Shown: piece after piece, positions 33,210 through 43,203 of the stretch
How positions within the stretch are numbered: position 1 is the stretch's first letter
How the letters are laid out: every line of letters begins with the position of its first letter
Source of the DNA: Mycobacterium sp. Aquia_213
GTDB lineage: Bacteria > Actinomycetota > Actinomycetes > Mycobacteriales > Mycobacteriaceae
Length of the DNA stretch: 64,000 bases
NCBI RefSeq assembly: GCF_026625985.1
Contig: NZ_CP113116.1
Location: 1-64,000 of the forward strand
Direction of reading: 5' to 3'
Notes under the pieces: generated by a model
Databases searched by the model: none
What the model was told of the DNA's origin: nothing
What the model saw: only the letters and a program-made list of their open reading frames with translations
Position numbers and translations under genes: made by a program

Positions 33210-34702
33210 TGACCCCGTACGTGGGCAAGGTTTCGTTTCCAGCCCGTTGTGCGGTCGCGGTCGTATGCGGAGAACACCTGGTTTCGCAGGTGTATCCGGC
33301 CTCGGTCCCGATCGAGGCCTTCATCGACAACGTCGTCGAGTTGCTCAACGAGGAACTCAAACGCCGGGGCTTCACCGGACTTGAGCCCGGCATTGGATAC
33401 GAACTGCAGAAAGCCAACGGGGTACGGCTGGATGTCACCAAGACGTTTGACGAACTCGGCGTCGAAGACGGTGCCACGCTCACCCTGGTTCCCGCGGTAG
33501 CCGGCGAATCATTCGAGCCGCAGTACGAGTCGTTGTCCACCGGTTTGGCTCGGGTGGGGAAGGCCCTGTTTGAGCCGGTAACCCTGGAAACCGCTGCGCA
33601 CACCGCATTGGTGATTCTGGCGATGGTCTCCCTAACGTTGGTGGGACTGGCTGTGCGCCAACGATTCTCAACAGATTCTCTGATGCCCACCATCGTGACC
33701 GGCGTGGCCGGTCTGCTGATCGCCGGTGCTGCGACCACGGTGTGGCGGTGGTGGCCGGGTCGCGTCGACATGGTTGACGGGCTCGGCTGGATCGCGCTGC
33801 CGCTGCTCACGGTCAGCCTCGGGTCCGGCGCGCCCGGGCACGTCGGGGCTGCGCACGCGTTCATCGGGGCCCTGGCCGGTGCGGTACTGACCTGTGGAAT
33901 CACCTCTGCGACGGGGCGTCACGCCAATGTGGCGGCGACCGCGGTGACCGTGCTGGGCCTGGGCGGCGCGGCCGCCGCGGCCCGGATGTGGTGGCCGGTA
34001 CCGGCGCAATGGCTGGGCATGTGCACGCTGGTCGCCCTGCTACTGCTGCTGACCATGTCCCCGACGATCGCGCTGTGGGTCGCACGGATCCGTCCGCCTT
34101 ACTTCGGCTCGATCACCGGGCGCGACTTGTTCCGGCGCAGCGCGGGTCTACCGGCCGACGCGGTGTCACCCGTCGAGGAGGGCGCCGACGAGGAAGCAAA
34201 TTCCGATACCACGCCGCGCGGCGCGCAGATCGCGCTCGCGGCGGTCCACGCCAACAATGTCCTGACCGGAATCTGCGTGGGCGCGGGGCTGACCCTTCCC
34301 GTCGCGGTGTGGGCCACCCTGATGCCGGGCCAGGACCGCAGCATGCCGGCCGCCGTGCTGGCCGGCCTGTTCGTGGTGATCTTCATCAGCCGCGGGCGGG
34401 CATACGCCGACAAACGCCAGGCGATCGCGTTGGTGTGCGGCGCGGCGGCGGCGTTGTGCGTCGGCGTCGTGAAATACGTCGTGCACGAGCCGACTTCGTC
34501 GGGATACGGGGTGCTCTGGGGCGCGCTGGTGTTGGCCGGGTTCGGCGGCGCCGGGCTGCTGGCCGCCCTGCTGGTGCCGATCACCCGATTCACCCCGTTG
34601 GTGCGGATGACCGCCGAATGGGTGGAGATAGCAGCGATCATCGCGGCCCTGCCGCTGGCCGCATGGATCGGCGGATTGTTCACCTGGGTGCGCATGCGAT
34701 GA
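33209..34702 (+). CDS. eccD2: ESX-2 membrane component EccD2
   Basis: EccD is the most hydrophobic core subunit of the type VII membrane complex. The product has 497 residues: an N-terminal ubiquitin-like domain (about 1-95, CAVAVVCGEHLVSQVYPASVPIEAFIDNVV) followed by about 11 membrane helices starting near residue 133 (TALVILAMVSLTLVGLAV). A cytoplasmic loop near residues 318-340 is acidic. The stop overlaps the mycP2 ATG. Confidence 0.92.
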   Translation: MTPYVGKVSFPARCAVAVVCGEHLVSQVYPASVPIEAFIDNVVELLNEELKRRGFTGLEPGIGYELQKANGVRLDVTKTFDELGVEDGATLTLVPAVAGESFEPQYESLSTGLARVGKALFEPVTLETAAHTALVILAMVSLTLVGLAVRQRFSTDSLMPTIVTGVAGLLIAGAATTVWRWWPGRVDMVDGLGWIALPLLTVSLGSGAPGHVGAAHAFIGALAGAVLTCGITSATGRHANVAATAVTVLGLGGAAAAARMWWPVPAQWLGMCTLVALLLLLTMSPTIALWVARIRPPYFGSITGRDLFRRSAGLPADAVSPVEEGADEEANSDTTPRGAQIALAAVHANNVLTGICVGAGLTLPVAVWATLMPGQDRSMPAAVLAGLFVVIFISRGRAYADKRQAIALVCGAAAALCVGVVKYVVHEPTSSGYGVLWGALVLAGFGGAGLLAALLVPITRFTPLVRMTAEWVEIAAIIAALPLAAWIGGLFTWVRMR

Positions 34703-36357
34703 CGCAGACGGCGTTCACCGCTCGCGCAATGACCCAGCGGGTCGCCGCCTTGGCGCTGACCAGCCTGCTGGTCGTCTTGATAGCGGGTCTTCCTGCAGCA
34801 CACGCGATTCCGCCGCCAGTTGTCGATCCCGGCCGGGTCCCGGCCGACGGCAAGCCGGCACCGGATCAGCCGATGCGGCAGGCCTTTGCCTGCGCACGAA
34901 CGATTACGGTCGCCGATCCAAACGTGGCCCTGCCCGCGCCCGGCTTCACGATGCTCAACGTCAGCAAGGCTTGGCAATACTCAACCGGCAACGGGGTGCC
35001 GGTCGCGGTCATCGACACCGGCATCAATCCCAGCCGGCGGCTGCCGGTGGTGGCGGGCGGTGACTACATCATGGGCGGTGACGGCCTGAGCGACTGCGAC
35101 GCGCACGGCACCGTCGTGGCGTCGCTGATCGGCGCTGCGCCGCAAGGAATTCCGATGCCTGCGCCGATGCCGAGCGCGCCGGCCTTCCCGCCGCCAGCGG
35201 GCCCACCGCCGACGGATGCGGGAGCACCGCCACCGGGCGGACCACCACCACCGCCCGCACCTCCGCCACCGCCCTCGCCGGTGACGATCACCCAGACCGT
35301 GGCCCCGCCGCCGCCACCGCCCCCACCCGACGCGCCGTCGAACGGGCCGGGGGACCCCGCGCCCAACCAGCCCGACGATCCCGAGGTGCCGCCCCCGCCC
35401 CCGGGCGCGCCCGATGGCGTCGCCGGCGTCGCACCCCACGCGACCGTCATCTCCATCCGCCAGTCCTCGCGGGCCTTCGAGCCGGCCAATCCCGGCGGCG
35501 GTGATTTTGAAGGACGCAAGAAGGCCGGCACCATCGCGACCCTGGCCAGTGCCATCGTGCATGCCGCGAACATGGGTGCCAAGGTGATCAATATCAGTGT
35601 GACAGCCTGTGTTTCGGCGGCAGACCCGCTGGATCAGGGCGCCATCGGCGCGGCCGTCTGGTACGCGGCCACGGTCAAGGACGCGGTCATGGTCGCCGCG
35701 GCCGGCAATGACAGCGAAGACGGCTGTGCCCAGAACCCGACGTTCGATCCGCTCAACGCGTCCGATCCGCGCGACTGGCATCAAGTCAAGACGGTGTCGT
35801 CGCCGTCCTGGTTCTCCGATTACGTGCTGTCGGTGGGCGCGGTGGACAACACCGGCGCACCGATCAACAAGAGTCTGGCCGGGCCCTGGGTGGCCGCGGC
35901 GGCTCCGGGGGTCGGGGTGATGGGATTGTCCCCGGAAACCGGGGGGCCGGCGAATGCCTACCCGCCGATCCGGCCGGGCGAGAAGAACATGCCGTTCTGG
36001 GGAACCAGCTTTTCCGCGGCGTACGTCAGCGGGGTGGCCGCATTGGTCCGGGCCAAATATCCGGGACTGTCCGCACACCAGATCATCAACAGGATTCTGC
36101 AGACCGCGCACAATCCACCCCGCGGAGTCGACAACCAGGTTGGTTACGGCGTGGTCGACCCGGTGGCCGCGCTGACATTCGATGTGCCTGCCGGGGAACG
36201 GCTTTCACCCGCGGCAGCGAGCCGTGTCGTCCATCCGGCGCCCCCGCCCCCGCCACCGGATCACCGCGCCCGCAATGTGGCATTGGTTTTCGCCGGCGTG
36301 GTGGCGGCGGCCATCGCGGTGGTCTCGTTGATCGTTCGAGCGCGGCGCGAGCGATGA
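34699..36357 (+). CDS. mycP2: ESX-2 subtilisin-like serine protease MycP2 (mycosin-2)
   Basis: Mycosins are membrane-anchored subtilisin-like proteases required for ESX complex stability. ATG 34699 overlaps the eccD2 stop and gives 552 residues, close to the M. tuberculosis length. A signal peptide (LTSLLVVLIAGLPAAHA) is followed by the catalytic Asp106 (VIDTGIN), His136 (DAHGTVVAS), oxyanion Asn (AAGND) and Ser in GTSFSAAYVSG. A Pro-rich loop of about 85 residues (152-237) interrupts the protease domain. A C-terminal membrane helix and basic tail end the protein. Confidence 0.93.
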   Translation: MTQTAFTARAMTQRVAALALTSLLVVLIAGLPAAHAIPPPVVDPGRVPADGKPAPDQPMRQAFACARTITVADPNVALPAPGFTMLNVSKAWQYSTGNGVPVAVIDTGINPSRRLPVVAGGDYIMGGDGLSDCDAHGTVVASLIGAAPQGIPMPAPMPSAPAFPPPAGPPPTDAGAPPPGGPPPPPAPPPPPSPVTITQTVAPPPPPPPPDAPSNGPGDPAPNQPDDPEVPPPPPGAPDGVAGVAPHATVISIRQSSRAFEPANPGGGDFEGRKKAGTIATLASAIVHAANMGAKVINISVTACVSAADPLDQGAIGAAVWYAATVKDAVMVAAAGNDSEDGCAQNPTFDPLNASDPRDWHQVKTVSSPSWFSDYVLSVGAVDNTGAPINKSLAGPWVAAAAPGVGVMGLSPETGGPANAYPPIRPGEKNMPFWGTSFSAAYVSGVAALVRAKYPGLSAHQIINRILQTAHNPPRGVDNQVGYGVVDPVAALTFDVPAGERLSPAAASRVVHPAPPPPPPDHRARNVALVFAGVVAAAIAVVSLIVRARRER

Positions 36358-37895
36358 CGGCCGCCACGAAGCTGACGATCATCGTCGCCATCTTTGTCAC
36401 CGCCCTGATCGGATGGGCGGTCGGCGGATACCCCGGTGCGGCAGCGGGTTTGGTGCTCGGCGTCGCAGCCGGCGTGATCCGCTGGCGGGGCCAGCCGATG
36501 TGGTCCTGGCTGATCCTGTGGTTGCGGCGCCGTCGTCCGATCGCGTGGACCGAGCCGCTCACGGTGGCCAATGACCGTGCCGGCGGCGGTATCCGCTACC
36601 AGGACGGCGTCGCGGTCGCGGCGGTCCAGCTACTCGGGAAAGCCCACACCCCAACGTTGTTCACCGGATCGACCGCGACCTACACCGACAACTCCCTCGA
36701 CATCACCGAGCTGATGCCGCTGCTGCACCAGAGCCTCGGCCTCACCTTGGATTCGCTCAGCGTCGTCACCGCCGGCGCCCGCCGCCGCAATACCGGTGAC
36801 TATCCGCGCGTGTACGACACGTTGATCGGTACGCCGCCCTACGCCGGCCAGCGCGAAACCTGGCTCATCGTGCGGGTCTCGGCCCTCGACAACGTCGAGG
36901 CGCTGCGCGGGCGTACCTCGGTCGGCACCGCGACGCTCGCCGCCGCCCAACGGATCGGTGCGGCCCTGCGCCAGCACGGCATCCGCGCCAAGGTCGCGAC
37001 GGCCACCGACATCGTCGAGATGGAGCGGCGGTTGGGCCGCTCTGCGCTCGACGTCTCGAATCGGCGCTGGCGGTCGGTGCGCGGTGACACTGGTTGGCTG
37101 ACGACCTATTGGTACCGGCCCGGCGACATCACGTCGGAGAAGCTGGCGGAGGCGTGGTCGGCGCGCGTCGACGGGATCGTGCAGAACGTCACGCTTTTCA
37201 GCGACGGTTCCGCGACGGCCACCGTGACCGTGCGCAGCGCCCAACCACCGACGGCGTCGTTGAGCATGCGATTGCGGACCCTACGAGGTGAGCAGGTCCA
37301 AGCCGTCGCCGCCAGTCTGTGCGGTCCGTTGCCGCCGTTGCGCGGCATCCGGCGCGGCGTACTGCACGGCCCGCTCGTCGTCCCGATCGGACCGTCGGGT
37401 GTGTTGCTCGGCAAGGTCGCCGGGGGAAATCGCATGCTATTGCCGCTCGACGATGCCGGGGAGTTCAGCCGGGTGCACGTCGCCGCGGAGGATGCGCTGG
37501 CCAAGCGGTTCATCGTCCGCCTGGCCGGCGCCGGCGAGCGGATCACGGTGCACACTCGAAACATGCAGCGGTGGGCCAGTGTTCGGATGCCGGACATCGC
37601 CGTGACCGACCAGCCCAAGCCGGTGTCGGGCACCACGGTCAGCGTCGTCGATGGCAGCATGTCGCCGGCGCCGCGACCGAACACCCTCATTTCGATCGGT
37701 GGCCCAGGCGAGCCGTACCGGGGGACCGCCAATGTGTTGATCACCCAGACGGGTCCGGCGACGGTCGACGTGATCGCGGCCGATGGTCACCTGCATGCGG
37801 TGGAAGTGGAGCTGTTCCGCGCCGAGAACAGATACGTATCGTCGGAACCGATGGCATTGCGAACCCCTGATCTCGAAGCGGTGGATACCCCATGA
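36354..37895 (+). CDS. eccE2: ESX-2 membrane component EccE2
   Basis: EccE lies at the periphery of the ESX membrane complex. The 513-residue product has two N-terminal membrane helices (LTIIVAIFVTALIGWAVGG and AAGLVLGVAAGVI) and a long soluble domain. ATG 36354 overlaps the mycP2 stop and the 3' end overlaps eccA2, so eccD2-mycP2-eccE2-eccA2 are all coupled. Confidence 0.92.
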   Translation: MTAATKLTIIVAIFVTALIGWAVGGYPGAAAGLVLGVAAGVIRWRGQPMWSWLILWLRRRRPIAWTEPLTVANDRAGGGIRYQDGVAVAAVQLLGKAHTPTLFTGSTATYTDNSLDITELMPLLHQSLGLTLDSLSVVTAGARRRNTGDYPRVYDTLIGTPPYAGQRETWLIVRVSALDNVEALRGRTSVGTATLAAAQRIGAALRQHGIRAKVATATDIVEMERRLGRSALDVSNRRWRSVRGDTGWLTTYWYRPGDITSEKLAEAWSARVDGIVQNVTLFSDGSATATVTVRSAQPPTASLSMRLRTLRGEQVQAVAASLCGPLPPLRGIRRGVLHGPLVVPIGPSGVLLGKVAGGNRMLLPLDDAGEFSRVHVAAEDALAKRFIVRLAGAGERITVHTRNMQRWASVRMPDIAVTDQPKPVSGTTVSVVDGSMSPAPRPNTLISIGGPGEPYRGTANVLITQTGPATVDVIAADGHLHAVEVELFRAENRYVSSEPMALRTPDLEAVDTP

Positions 37896-39742
37896 CCAGC
37901 AGCACGACGCCGGCCGCCGCGCGCAAGTATTTCGATGCGGCGATGGCGTTGCTCGACAGCGACGTCACCGCGGCGGCGGCCCGGTTTCGGGAGGCAACCG
38001 CAGTCGACCCGTCGATGGCCGACGCGTGGCTGGGCCGGATCGCCGCGGGCGACGAGGCGTTGTCGACCGTCGAACAGCTCTACAGCTACGGCAGCCGGCT
38101 GCACCGGGAGACCAACCGGATCGGGGCGCGCCTTTCGGCGCCGATCAAAGCGGGCCCGTACCTGTCGATTTCGGTGACCGAGGCCTCGCATGCCGGCCTG
38201 GCGCTGGCGAGCGCCCTCATAGACGATCGGCAATACGAGAAAGCCGAAGCGCTGCTGGGTGATTCGACGTTGCTGGACACCTGGGAGAACCACCAGTGGA
38301 AGCAGTACATCGAGTCCTACCTGATGTTCGCCACCCAACGATGGCCGGACGTCATCGCGGTCGCCGCGGCCATCTTGCCGCCGCAGGCCATCATCATGTC
38401 GGCCGTCACCGCGGCTACCTGCACGCTGGCTGCGCACGCCGCGGCCCATCTGGGTCAGGCGCGGGTCGCGCTGGAATGGACCGACCGGGTCGAGCTGCGC
38501 TCCGGGTTCGGTGGGTCGACCGAGACGCGGCGACAACACCTCGAAACCGCGGTCACCGCAGTCGATCCCACCGACTTCCCATTGATCGCCGCCGACCTTG
38601 CCTATGTGCGCGGGATGGCGCATCGCCAGCTCGGCGAGGAACCCAAGGCGCAGATCTGGTTGTCCAAAGCGACGATCAACGGGGCATTGATCGAGCCTGC
38701 CAAGCAAGCGCTGGCGGACCCCGCGCTACAGCTGGTCGTCACCGACGAGGACGCGATCGGTTCCCGCAGCAACAAATGGGACGTGACCACCGAGCTGTCG
38801 GAGCAACAGCGACAGGAGGAAGACCACCAAGAGCGGCGCACCGAACTCCTGCGGGAGGGCCGCGCGTTGCTCGACAACCAGGTCGGATTGGCCGACGTCA
38901 AACGCGCGGTCGCGGAACTGGAAGACCAGATCGAGGTTCGCGCGCTACGTCTCGAGGCGGGCCTGCCGGTGGCCAACCAGACCAACCACATGCTGCTGGT
39001 CGGACCGCCCGGTACCGGTAAGACCACCACCGCCGAGGCATTGGGAAAGATCTACGCCGGACTGGGCATCGTGCGGCATCCGGAGATCGTCGAAGTCAAG
39101 CGGGCCGATTTCTGCGGAGAGCACATTGGCGCATCGGGACCGAAGACCAACGAGCTGATCAACCGGTCAATGGGGCGCATCCTGTTCATGGACGAGTTCT
39201 ATTCGCTGGTCGAACGCCACCAGGACGGTCGGCCGGACATGATCGGCATGGAGGCGGTCAACCAGCTGCTGGTGGCGCTCGAGGTGCACCGGTTCGACTT
39301 CTGCTTCATCGGCGCGGGATACGAGAAGGAAGTCGACGAATTCCTCACCGTGAACCCGGGTCTGGCGGGCCGGTTCAACCGCAAACTGCGGTTCGAGTCC
39401 TACACGCCCGACGAGCTGGTCGAAATCGCGATCCGTTACGGCAAACCGCGTGCCACGGTTCTCGATCCCGCGACGGCTGAGGCGCTGAAAGCCGCGTGCG
39501 CGACGCTACGTGGCTATCTTGCACCCGATGGCCAGCACGGCATCGACGCCATGCATAACGGTCGGTTCGCGCGCAATGTCGTCGAGCGTGCGGAGCGGCT
39601 GCGGGACTCGCGGGTGGCCGCACAGCATCGCGTCGACAAAGGGTCGGTGACGGTGGAGGATCTGCAAACGCTACGTACCCAGGACGTCGTTGCGGCCGTG
39701 AAGGACGCGTGTGCGGAAAAGCATGTGTCGATAGTGCTTTGA
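37892..39742 (+). CDS. eccA2: ESX-2 AAA+ ATPase EccA2
   Basis: EccA is a cytosolic AAA+ ATPase of the CbbX/CFXQ family, thought to remodel chaperone-substrate complexes. The 616 residues comprise an N-terminal TPR-like helical domain (about 1-285) and an AAA+ domain with Walker A GPPGTGKT at 371-378 and Walker B ILFMDEFYSLV. A C-terminal helical lid follows. It closes the ESX-2 run; the next gene, mycP1, starts 140 bp later. Confidence 0.93.
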   Translation: MTSSTTPAAARKYFDAAMALLDSDVTAAAARFREATAVDPSMADAWLGRIAAGDEALSTVEQLYSYGSRLHRETNRIGARLSAPIKAGPYLSISVTEASHAGLALASALIDDRQYEKAEALLGDSTLLDTWENHQWKQYIESYLMFATQRWPDVIAVAAAILPPQAIIMSAVTAATCTLAAHAAAHLGQARVALEWTDRVELRSGFGGSTETRRQHLETAVTAVDPTDFPLIAADLAYVRGMAHRQLGEEPKAQIWLSKATINGALIEPAKQALADPALQLVVTDEDAIGSRSNKWDVTTELSEQQRQEEDHQERRTELLREGRALLDNQVGLADVKRAVAELEDQIEVRALRLEAGLPVANQTNHMLLVGPPGTGKTTTAEALGKIYAGLGIVRHPEIVEVKRADFCGEHIGASGPKTNELINRSMGRILFMDEFYSLVERHQDGRPDMIGMEAVNQLLVALEVHRFDFCFIGAGYEKEVDEFLTVNPGLAGRFNRKLRFESYTPDELVEIAIRYGKPRATVLDPATAEALKAACATLRGYLAPDGQHGIDAMHNGRFARNVVERAERLRDSRVAAQHRVDKGSVTVEDLQTLRTQDVVAAVKDACAEKHVSIVL

Positions 39743-39882
39743 CCAGGCGCTAGTCGCGAGCGGATCGGCCCGGGCGCCCGGTGGCCAGCGTTGCGGGAAA
39801 CGCGTTGTCGGCGCAGCCGGAAAGTTTAAGATGCACGCAGGCCCGCGACCGGGGAAATGCGGTGGCGAAGCAAGGCTGATGA
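39743..39882 (+). promoter_or_regulatory. Candidate promoter region upstream of mycP1
   Basis: This 140-bp gap marks the switch from ESX-2 to ESX-1 genes. It contains a TTTAAGAT patch near 39826-39833 that could act as a -10 element for mycP1-eccE1. I cannot identify a convincing -35. Confidence 0.35.
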
Positions 39883-41244
39883 ATGGAGCGTCCGGCGGTG
39901 CACCGTATCTTGCTGATCACGGTGGCGTTCACGCTAGCCATGGTCAGTGCACCTCCCGCCGTGGCGGTTGCGCCACCGTTGATCGACTCGACGGCGGTTC
40001 CACCCGATGTGACGGGCCCCGATCAGCCGCTCGAACAGAAGCGCGTCTGCAAGGCGCCGTTAGCGCTGCCGGGCACCAATTTCCACGATGCACCGTGGCC
40101 GAATACCTACCTCGGCATCACCCAGGCGCAGAAGTTCGCGACCGGCGCGGGCGTCACCGTCGCCGTGATCGATACCGGGGTGGACGCCTCCCCACGTGTC
40201 CCGGCGGAGCCGGGCGGCGACTTCGTCGTCAAGGACGGCAACGGGCTCTCCGACTGTGATTCGCACGGGACGCTCACCGCGTCCATCATCGCCGGGCGTC
40301 CCTCGCTGACCGACGGGTTCGTCGGCGTCGCGCCCGATGCGCGGTTGGTCTCGGTGCGCCAGACGTCGGAAGCCTTCGAGCCGAAGGATTCCCAACCCGA
40401 CCAAGGCGACCCGAACGCCACCCCGGCCGCGGGCTCCGTCCGCAGCCTGGCCCGCGCGGTGGTGCACGCCGCGAATCTGGGCGCCGGGGTGATCAACATC
40501 AGCGAGGCGGCCTGCTTCAAGGCCAAAAAGCAGGTCGACGAGACGACCCTGGGCGGTGCCCTCAACTACGCGGTCAACGTCAAGGGCGCCGTGGTCGTCG
40601 TCGCGGCCGGCAACGTCGGTGGGGATTGCCAACAGAATCCGCCACCCGACGCGGCCATTCCGTCCGATCCCCGCGGCTGGCAAGGGGTTCAGACGATCGT
40701 CACACCGGCGTGGTACGCGCCGCTCGTACTCACCGTCGGGGGAGTCGGGCAAAACGGGGCACCGAGCGAGTTCTCGATGCACGGACCCTGGGTGAGCGTG
40801 GCGGCGGCCGCCGACAACGTGGTCGCGCTCGGTCCCGGCGGCGATCCGGTGGACGCGCTGTCGGGCAAAGAGGGTCCGGTGCCGATCGCCGGGACTTCGT
40901 TCGCGGCGGCGTTCGTATCCGGTTTGGCGGCGCTGGTGCGACAGAAATTCCCCGACCTGACGCCGGCCCAGGTCATGCGCCGGATCACCGCGACCGCGCG
41001 GCACCCCGGCGGCGGGGTCGACGACTCCGTCGGCGCCGGCATTATCGATGCGGTCGCGGCGCTCACCTGGGACATCCCCGCAGGCTCGCCGACACCCGCG
41101 GATCCGGTCAAAGCAATTCAAGCCCCGGTGCCGGTGCCGGGCCCCGATCACGGGCCGATCGATGATGTCACGATGGGGGTCATGGGTTTGATCGTCGCGC
41201 TGGGATTGGCCGCACTGGTCGGGCAAGCCCTGAAACGGCGCTGA
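39883..41244 (+). CDS. mycP1: ESX-1 subtilisin-like serine protease MycP1 (mycosin-1)
   Basis: MycP1 cleaves the C-terminal part of EspB and is needed for ESX-1 complex stability. The 453 residues start at ATG 39883 or GTG 39898; the latter matches the M. tuberculosis start. After a signal peptide (LLITVAFTLAMVSAPPAVA) come Asp97 (VIDTGVD), His128 (DSHGTLTAS), Asn in AAGNVGG, and Ser in GTSFAAAFVSG. The membrane anchor is GVMGLIVALGLAALVGQAL. It has no large Pro-rich insertion, unlike MycP2 next door. Confidence 0.94.
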   Translation: MERPAVHRILLITVAFTLAMVSAPPAVAVAPPLIDSTAVPPDVTGPDQPLEQKRVCKAPLALPGTNFHDAPWPNTYLGITQAQKFATGAGVTVAVIDTGVDASPRVPAEPGGDFVVKDGNGLSDCDSHGTLTASIIAGRPSLTDGFVGVAPDARLVSVRQTSEAFEPKDSQPDQGDPNATPAAGSVRSLARAVVHAANLGAGVINISEAACFKAKKQVDETTLGGALNYAVNVKGAVVVVAAGNVGGDCQQNPPPDAAIPSDPRGWQGVQTIVTPAWYAPLVLTVGGVGQNGAPSEFSMHGPWVSVAAAADNVVALGPGGDPVDALSGKEGPVPIAGTSFAAAFVSGLAALVRQKFPDLTPAQVMRRITATARHPGGGVDDSVGAGIIDAVAALTWDIPAGSPTPADPVKAIQAPVPVPGPDHGPIDDVTMGVMGLIVALGLAALVGQALKRR

Positions 41245-41252
41245 CGAAACTC

Positions 41253-42653
41253 ATGCGATCACTACGACTCCGGTTCAGCAGCGGCCACGTGATGTGGGCG
41301 GCTGCCCTGGCCCCGCTGTGCATCCTGCTGTTCATGGGCACCCGCTACCAGTGGGCCGGCCCCACGCTGGTGGCGGTCGGCGCTTTGGTCGCGACCGTCA
41401 CCTTCCGCGGCCGGCGGCTCACCGGCTGGGTGGTGGCGATGTTCGCCTGGCTGTTCCGGCACCGAAGGTCTCTCGAACTCCCCTCGGAGCCCGAGGTCGG
41501 TGCCACCGTCCTGCCCGGAGACCACGTGGCCGTGCGCTGGCAAGGCGAGGATCTGATCGCGGTCATCGAGCTCATCCCGCGGCCGTTCACGCCGACGGTC
41601 GTCGTCGACGGGAAGGCGAACACCGACGACGTGGTCGACACCCGGCTGCTGGAGCAACTGCTTGCGGTGCACTGTCCCGACTTGGAGGCCGAGGTCGTAT
41701 CGGCCGGCTTCCGGGTCGGCAAGACGGCGTCCGCCGAGGCGCTGAGCCTGTATCGGGAAGTGATCGGCCGTGATCCGGCGCCGGCGTACCGCCGGACCTG
41801 GATCGTGATGCGCGCCGACCCGCAGCGCGCTTCGGCGTCGGCCCGGCGGCGCGCTGAGGGAGCCGCGGGGATCGCCCGCTACCTGGTTGCGTCGACAACG
41901 CGGATCGCCGACCGGCTGGCCAGCCATGGCGTTGATGCCGAATGTGAACGCAGCTTCGACGATTTCGATCACGCCACCGAGATCAGCTTCGTGCGGGAGA
42001 AGTGGTCGAAGATCAAGGGGCAGGACAACTTCACCGCCGCCTACATCGCACCCGGCGGCCCGGATGTGTGGTGGTCGGCGCCCGCAGATCACACGATCAC
42101 CAGAGTCCGCATCGCTGCGGGGATGGCGCCCCGTTCCACGGTGCTGCTGACCACCGCGAAGAAGCCGAAAAGGCCGCGCGGGTTTTCGCGCGTATCCGGC
42201 GGGCAGCGTGCCGCGCTGCAAGGCCAGACCGTCGTCTCCGGCCGCCACTGGCAACTGCCGATTGGATCGGCGGGCGTGTTGGTAGGCGAAACGTCGAGCA
42301 AGTATCCGGTCTACATGCCGTTCGACGATGTCGACACGAGCATCAACCTGGGTGATGCCCGCGTGTTCATGCAATTCGCCGTCCGCGCGGCGGCCGCGGG
42401 CGGAACCGTCACGCTCGCAGCGCATTTCCAGGAATTCGCCGACCTGATCGGCGCGGAGGTCGGGCCGGAGTCGAAGGTGGCGTGGCCGCATGCGACAACG
42501 TATCTGGGCCGGCATTCCGGCGTGGACCGGGTAATCCTGCGCAACAACGTCATCAGTACTCCACGACACCGTCAACTGCCGATCCAGCCGGTTTCCCAGC
42601 CCGACGAAAGCCGCTATCTGACCGCGCTTCCGGGTAGGCGGGACGGCTCCTGA
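41253..42653 (+). CDS. eccE1: ESX-1 membrane component EccE1
   Basis: This 466-residue EccE family protein has two N-terminal membrane helices (MWAAALAPLCILLFMG and WAGPTLVAVGALVATVTF) and a soluble domain. It lies 8 bp after mycP1, the arrangement of Rv3882c-Rv3883c. In M. tuberculosis the next gene is espB; here it is espL. Confidence 0.92.
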   Translation: MRSLRLRFSSGHVMWAAALAPLCILLFMGTRYQWAGPTLVAVGALVATVTFRGRRLTGWVVAMFAWLFRHRRSLELPSEPEVGATVLPGDHVAVRWQGEDLIAVIELIPRPFTPTVVVDGKANTDDVVDTRLLEQLLAVHCPDLEAEVVSAGFRVGKTASAEALSLYREVIGRDPAPAYRRTWIVMRADPQRASASARRRAEGAAGIARYLVASTTRIADRLASHGVDAECERSFDDFDHATEISFVREKWSKIKGQDNFTAAYIAPGGPDVWWSAPADHTITRVRIAAGMAPRSTVLLTTAKKPKRPRGFSRVSGGQRAALQGQTVVSGRHWQLPIGSAGVLVGETSSKYPVYMPFDDVDTSINLGDARVFMQFAVRAAAAGGTVTLAAHFQEFADLIGAEVGPESKVAWPHATTYLGRHSGVDRVILRNNVISTPRHRQLPIQPVSQPDESRYLTALPGRRDGS

Positions 42654-42802
42654 CGGTCCCGGCCCGGCGAGGTTGGATGCCAAGATGAACAGGGATTTAA
42701 CTGCATTCGGGGTGCGGCGCGCCGCCTTACACTGAGAGTCTGTCGTGGCGGAGGCAGTCGCCCAGGCAGGCTAGCGATCCCCGACGCAAAGGATGATCTG
42801 AC

Positions 42803-43150
42803 GTGCAACCACAAGAGCACCCGCAGGCCACTGCGGTCATGGACGAGTTCAAGAAGTTCGGCGACGTCCTCGAGGGCGCCTTGAAGCAGAGGGGCACCGG
42901 CTCCTTCACCGCCAAGGACGAAACCGAGACCGTCGAGGTGGTCATCAACGGTGACATGTGTGTGACGCAGGTAAACATCGAGGACGGCCTGCTGCGGCTG
43001 GGCGCGGAGACGGTGCAGGAGCGCATTAACGAAGCGCTGATGAGGGCGACCGCTGAAGCGGCGGCAAGCATCGAAGCCAGCCAACTGGAGACCTTCGAAA
43101 AGCTGACCCAAATCGTCGATTCGCTGCAGAAGATCACCGGGGAGGACTAG
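42803..43150 (+). CDS. espL: ESX-1 associated protein EspL (YbaB/EbfC-like)
   Basis: EspL is a small cytosolic protein with a YbaB-like fold that stabilises other Esp proteins. The product has 115 residues, the same as M. tuberculosis EspL, with the shared core GSFTAKDETETVEVVINGDMCVTQVNIEDGLLRLGAETVQERINEAL. GTG 42803 follows a clear ribosome-site purine run (AAAGGATGA). It precedes rather than follows espB in this genome. Confidence 0.85.
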   Translation: MQPQEHPQATAVMDEFKKFGDVLEGALKQRGTGSFTAKDETETVEVVINGDMCVTQVNIEDGLLRLGAETVQERINEALMRATAEAAASIEASQLETFEKLTQIVDSLQKITGED

Positions 43151-43203
43151 GCGAGACGACGTTCAGCTGCGGCTGGCTACCGTTCAGGGGATACGGTCGA
43201 GCC

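Noticed and set aside
33988..34698. 5' extension of the mycP2 frame
   Set aside because: It overlaps eccD2 in another frame and encodes shadow-type sequence; the ATG at 34699 is followed at once by a normal signal peptide.
36354..37895. Idea that eccE2 is a duplicate of eccE1 created by recombination
   Set aside because: The two share the EccE architecture but little sequence, and each sits with its own mycosin gene, so they are the normal ESX-2 and ESX-1 copies.
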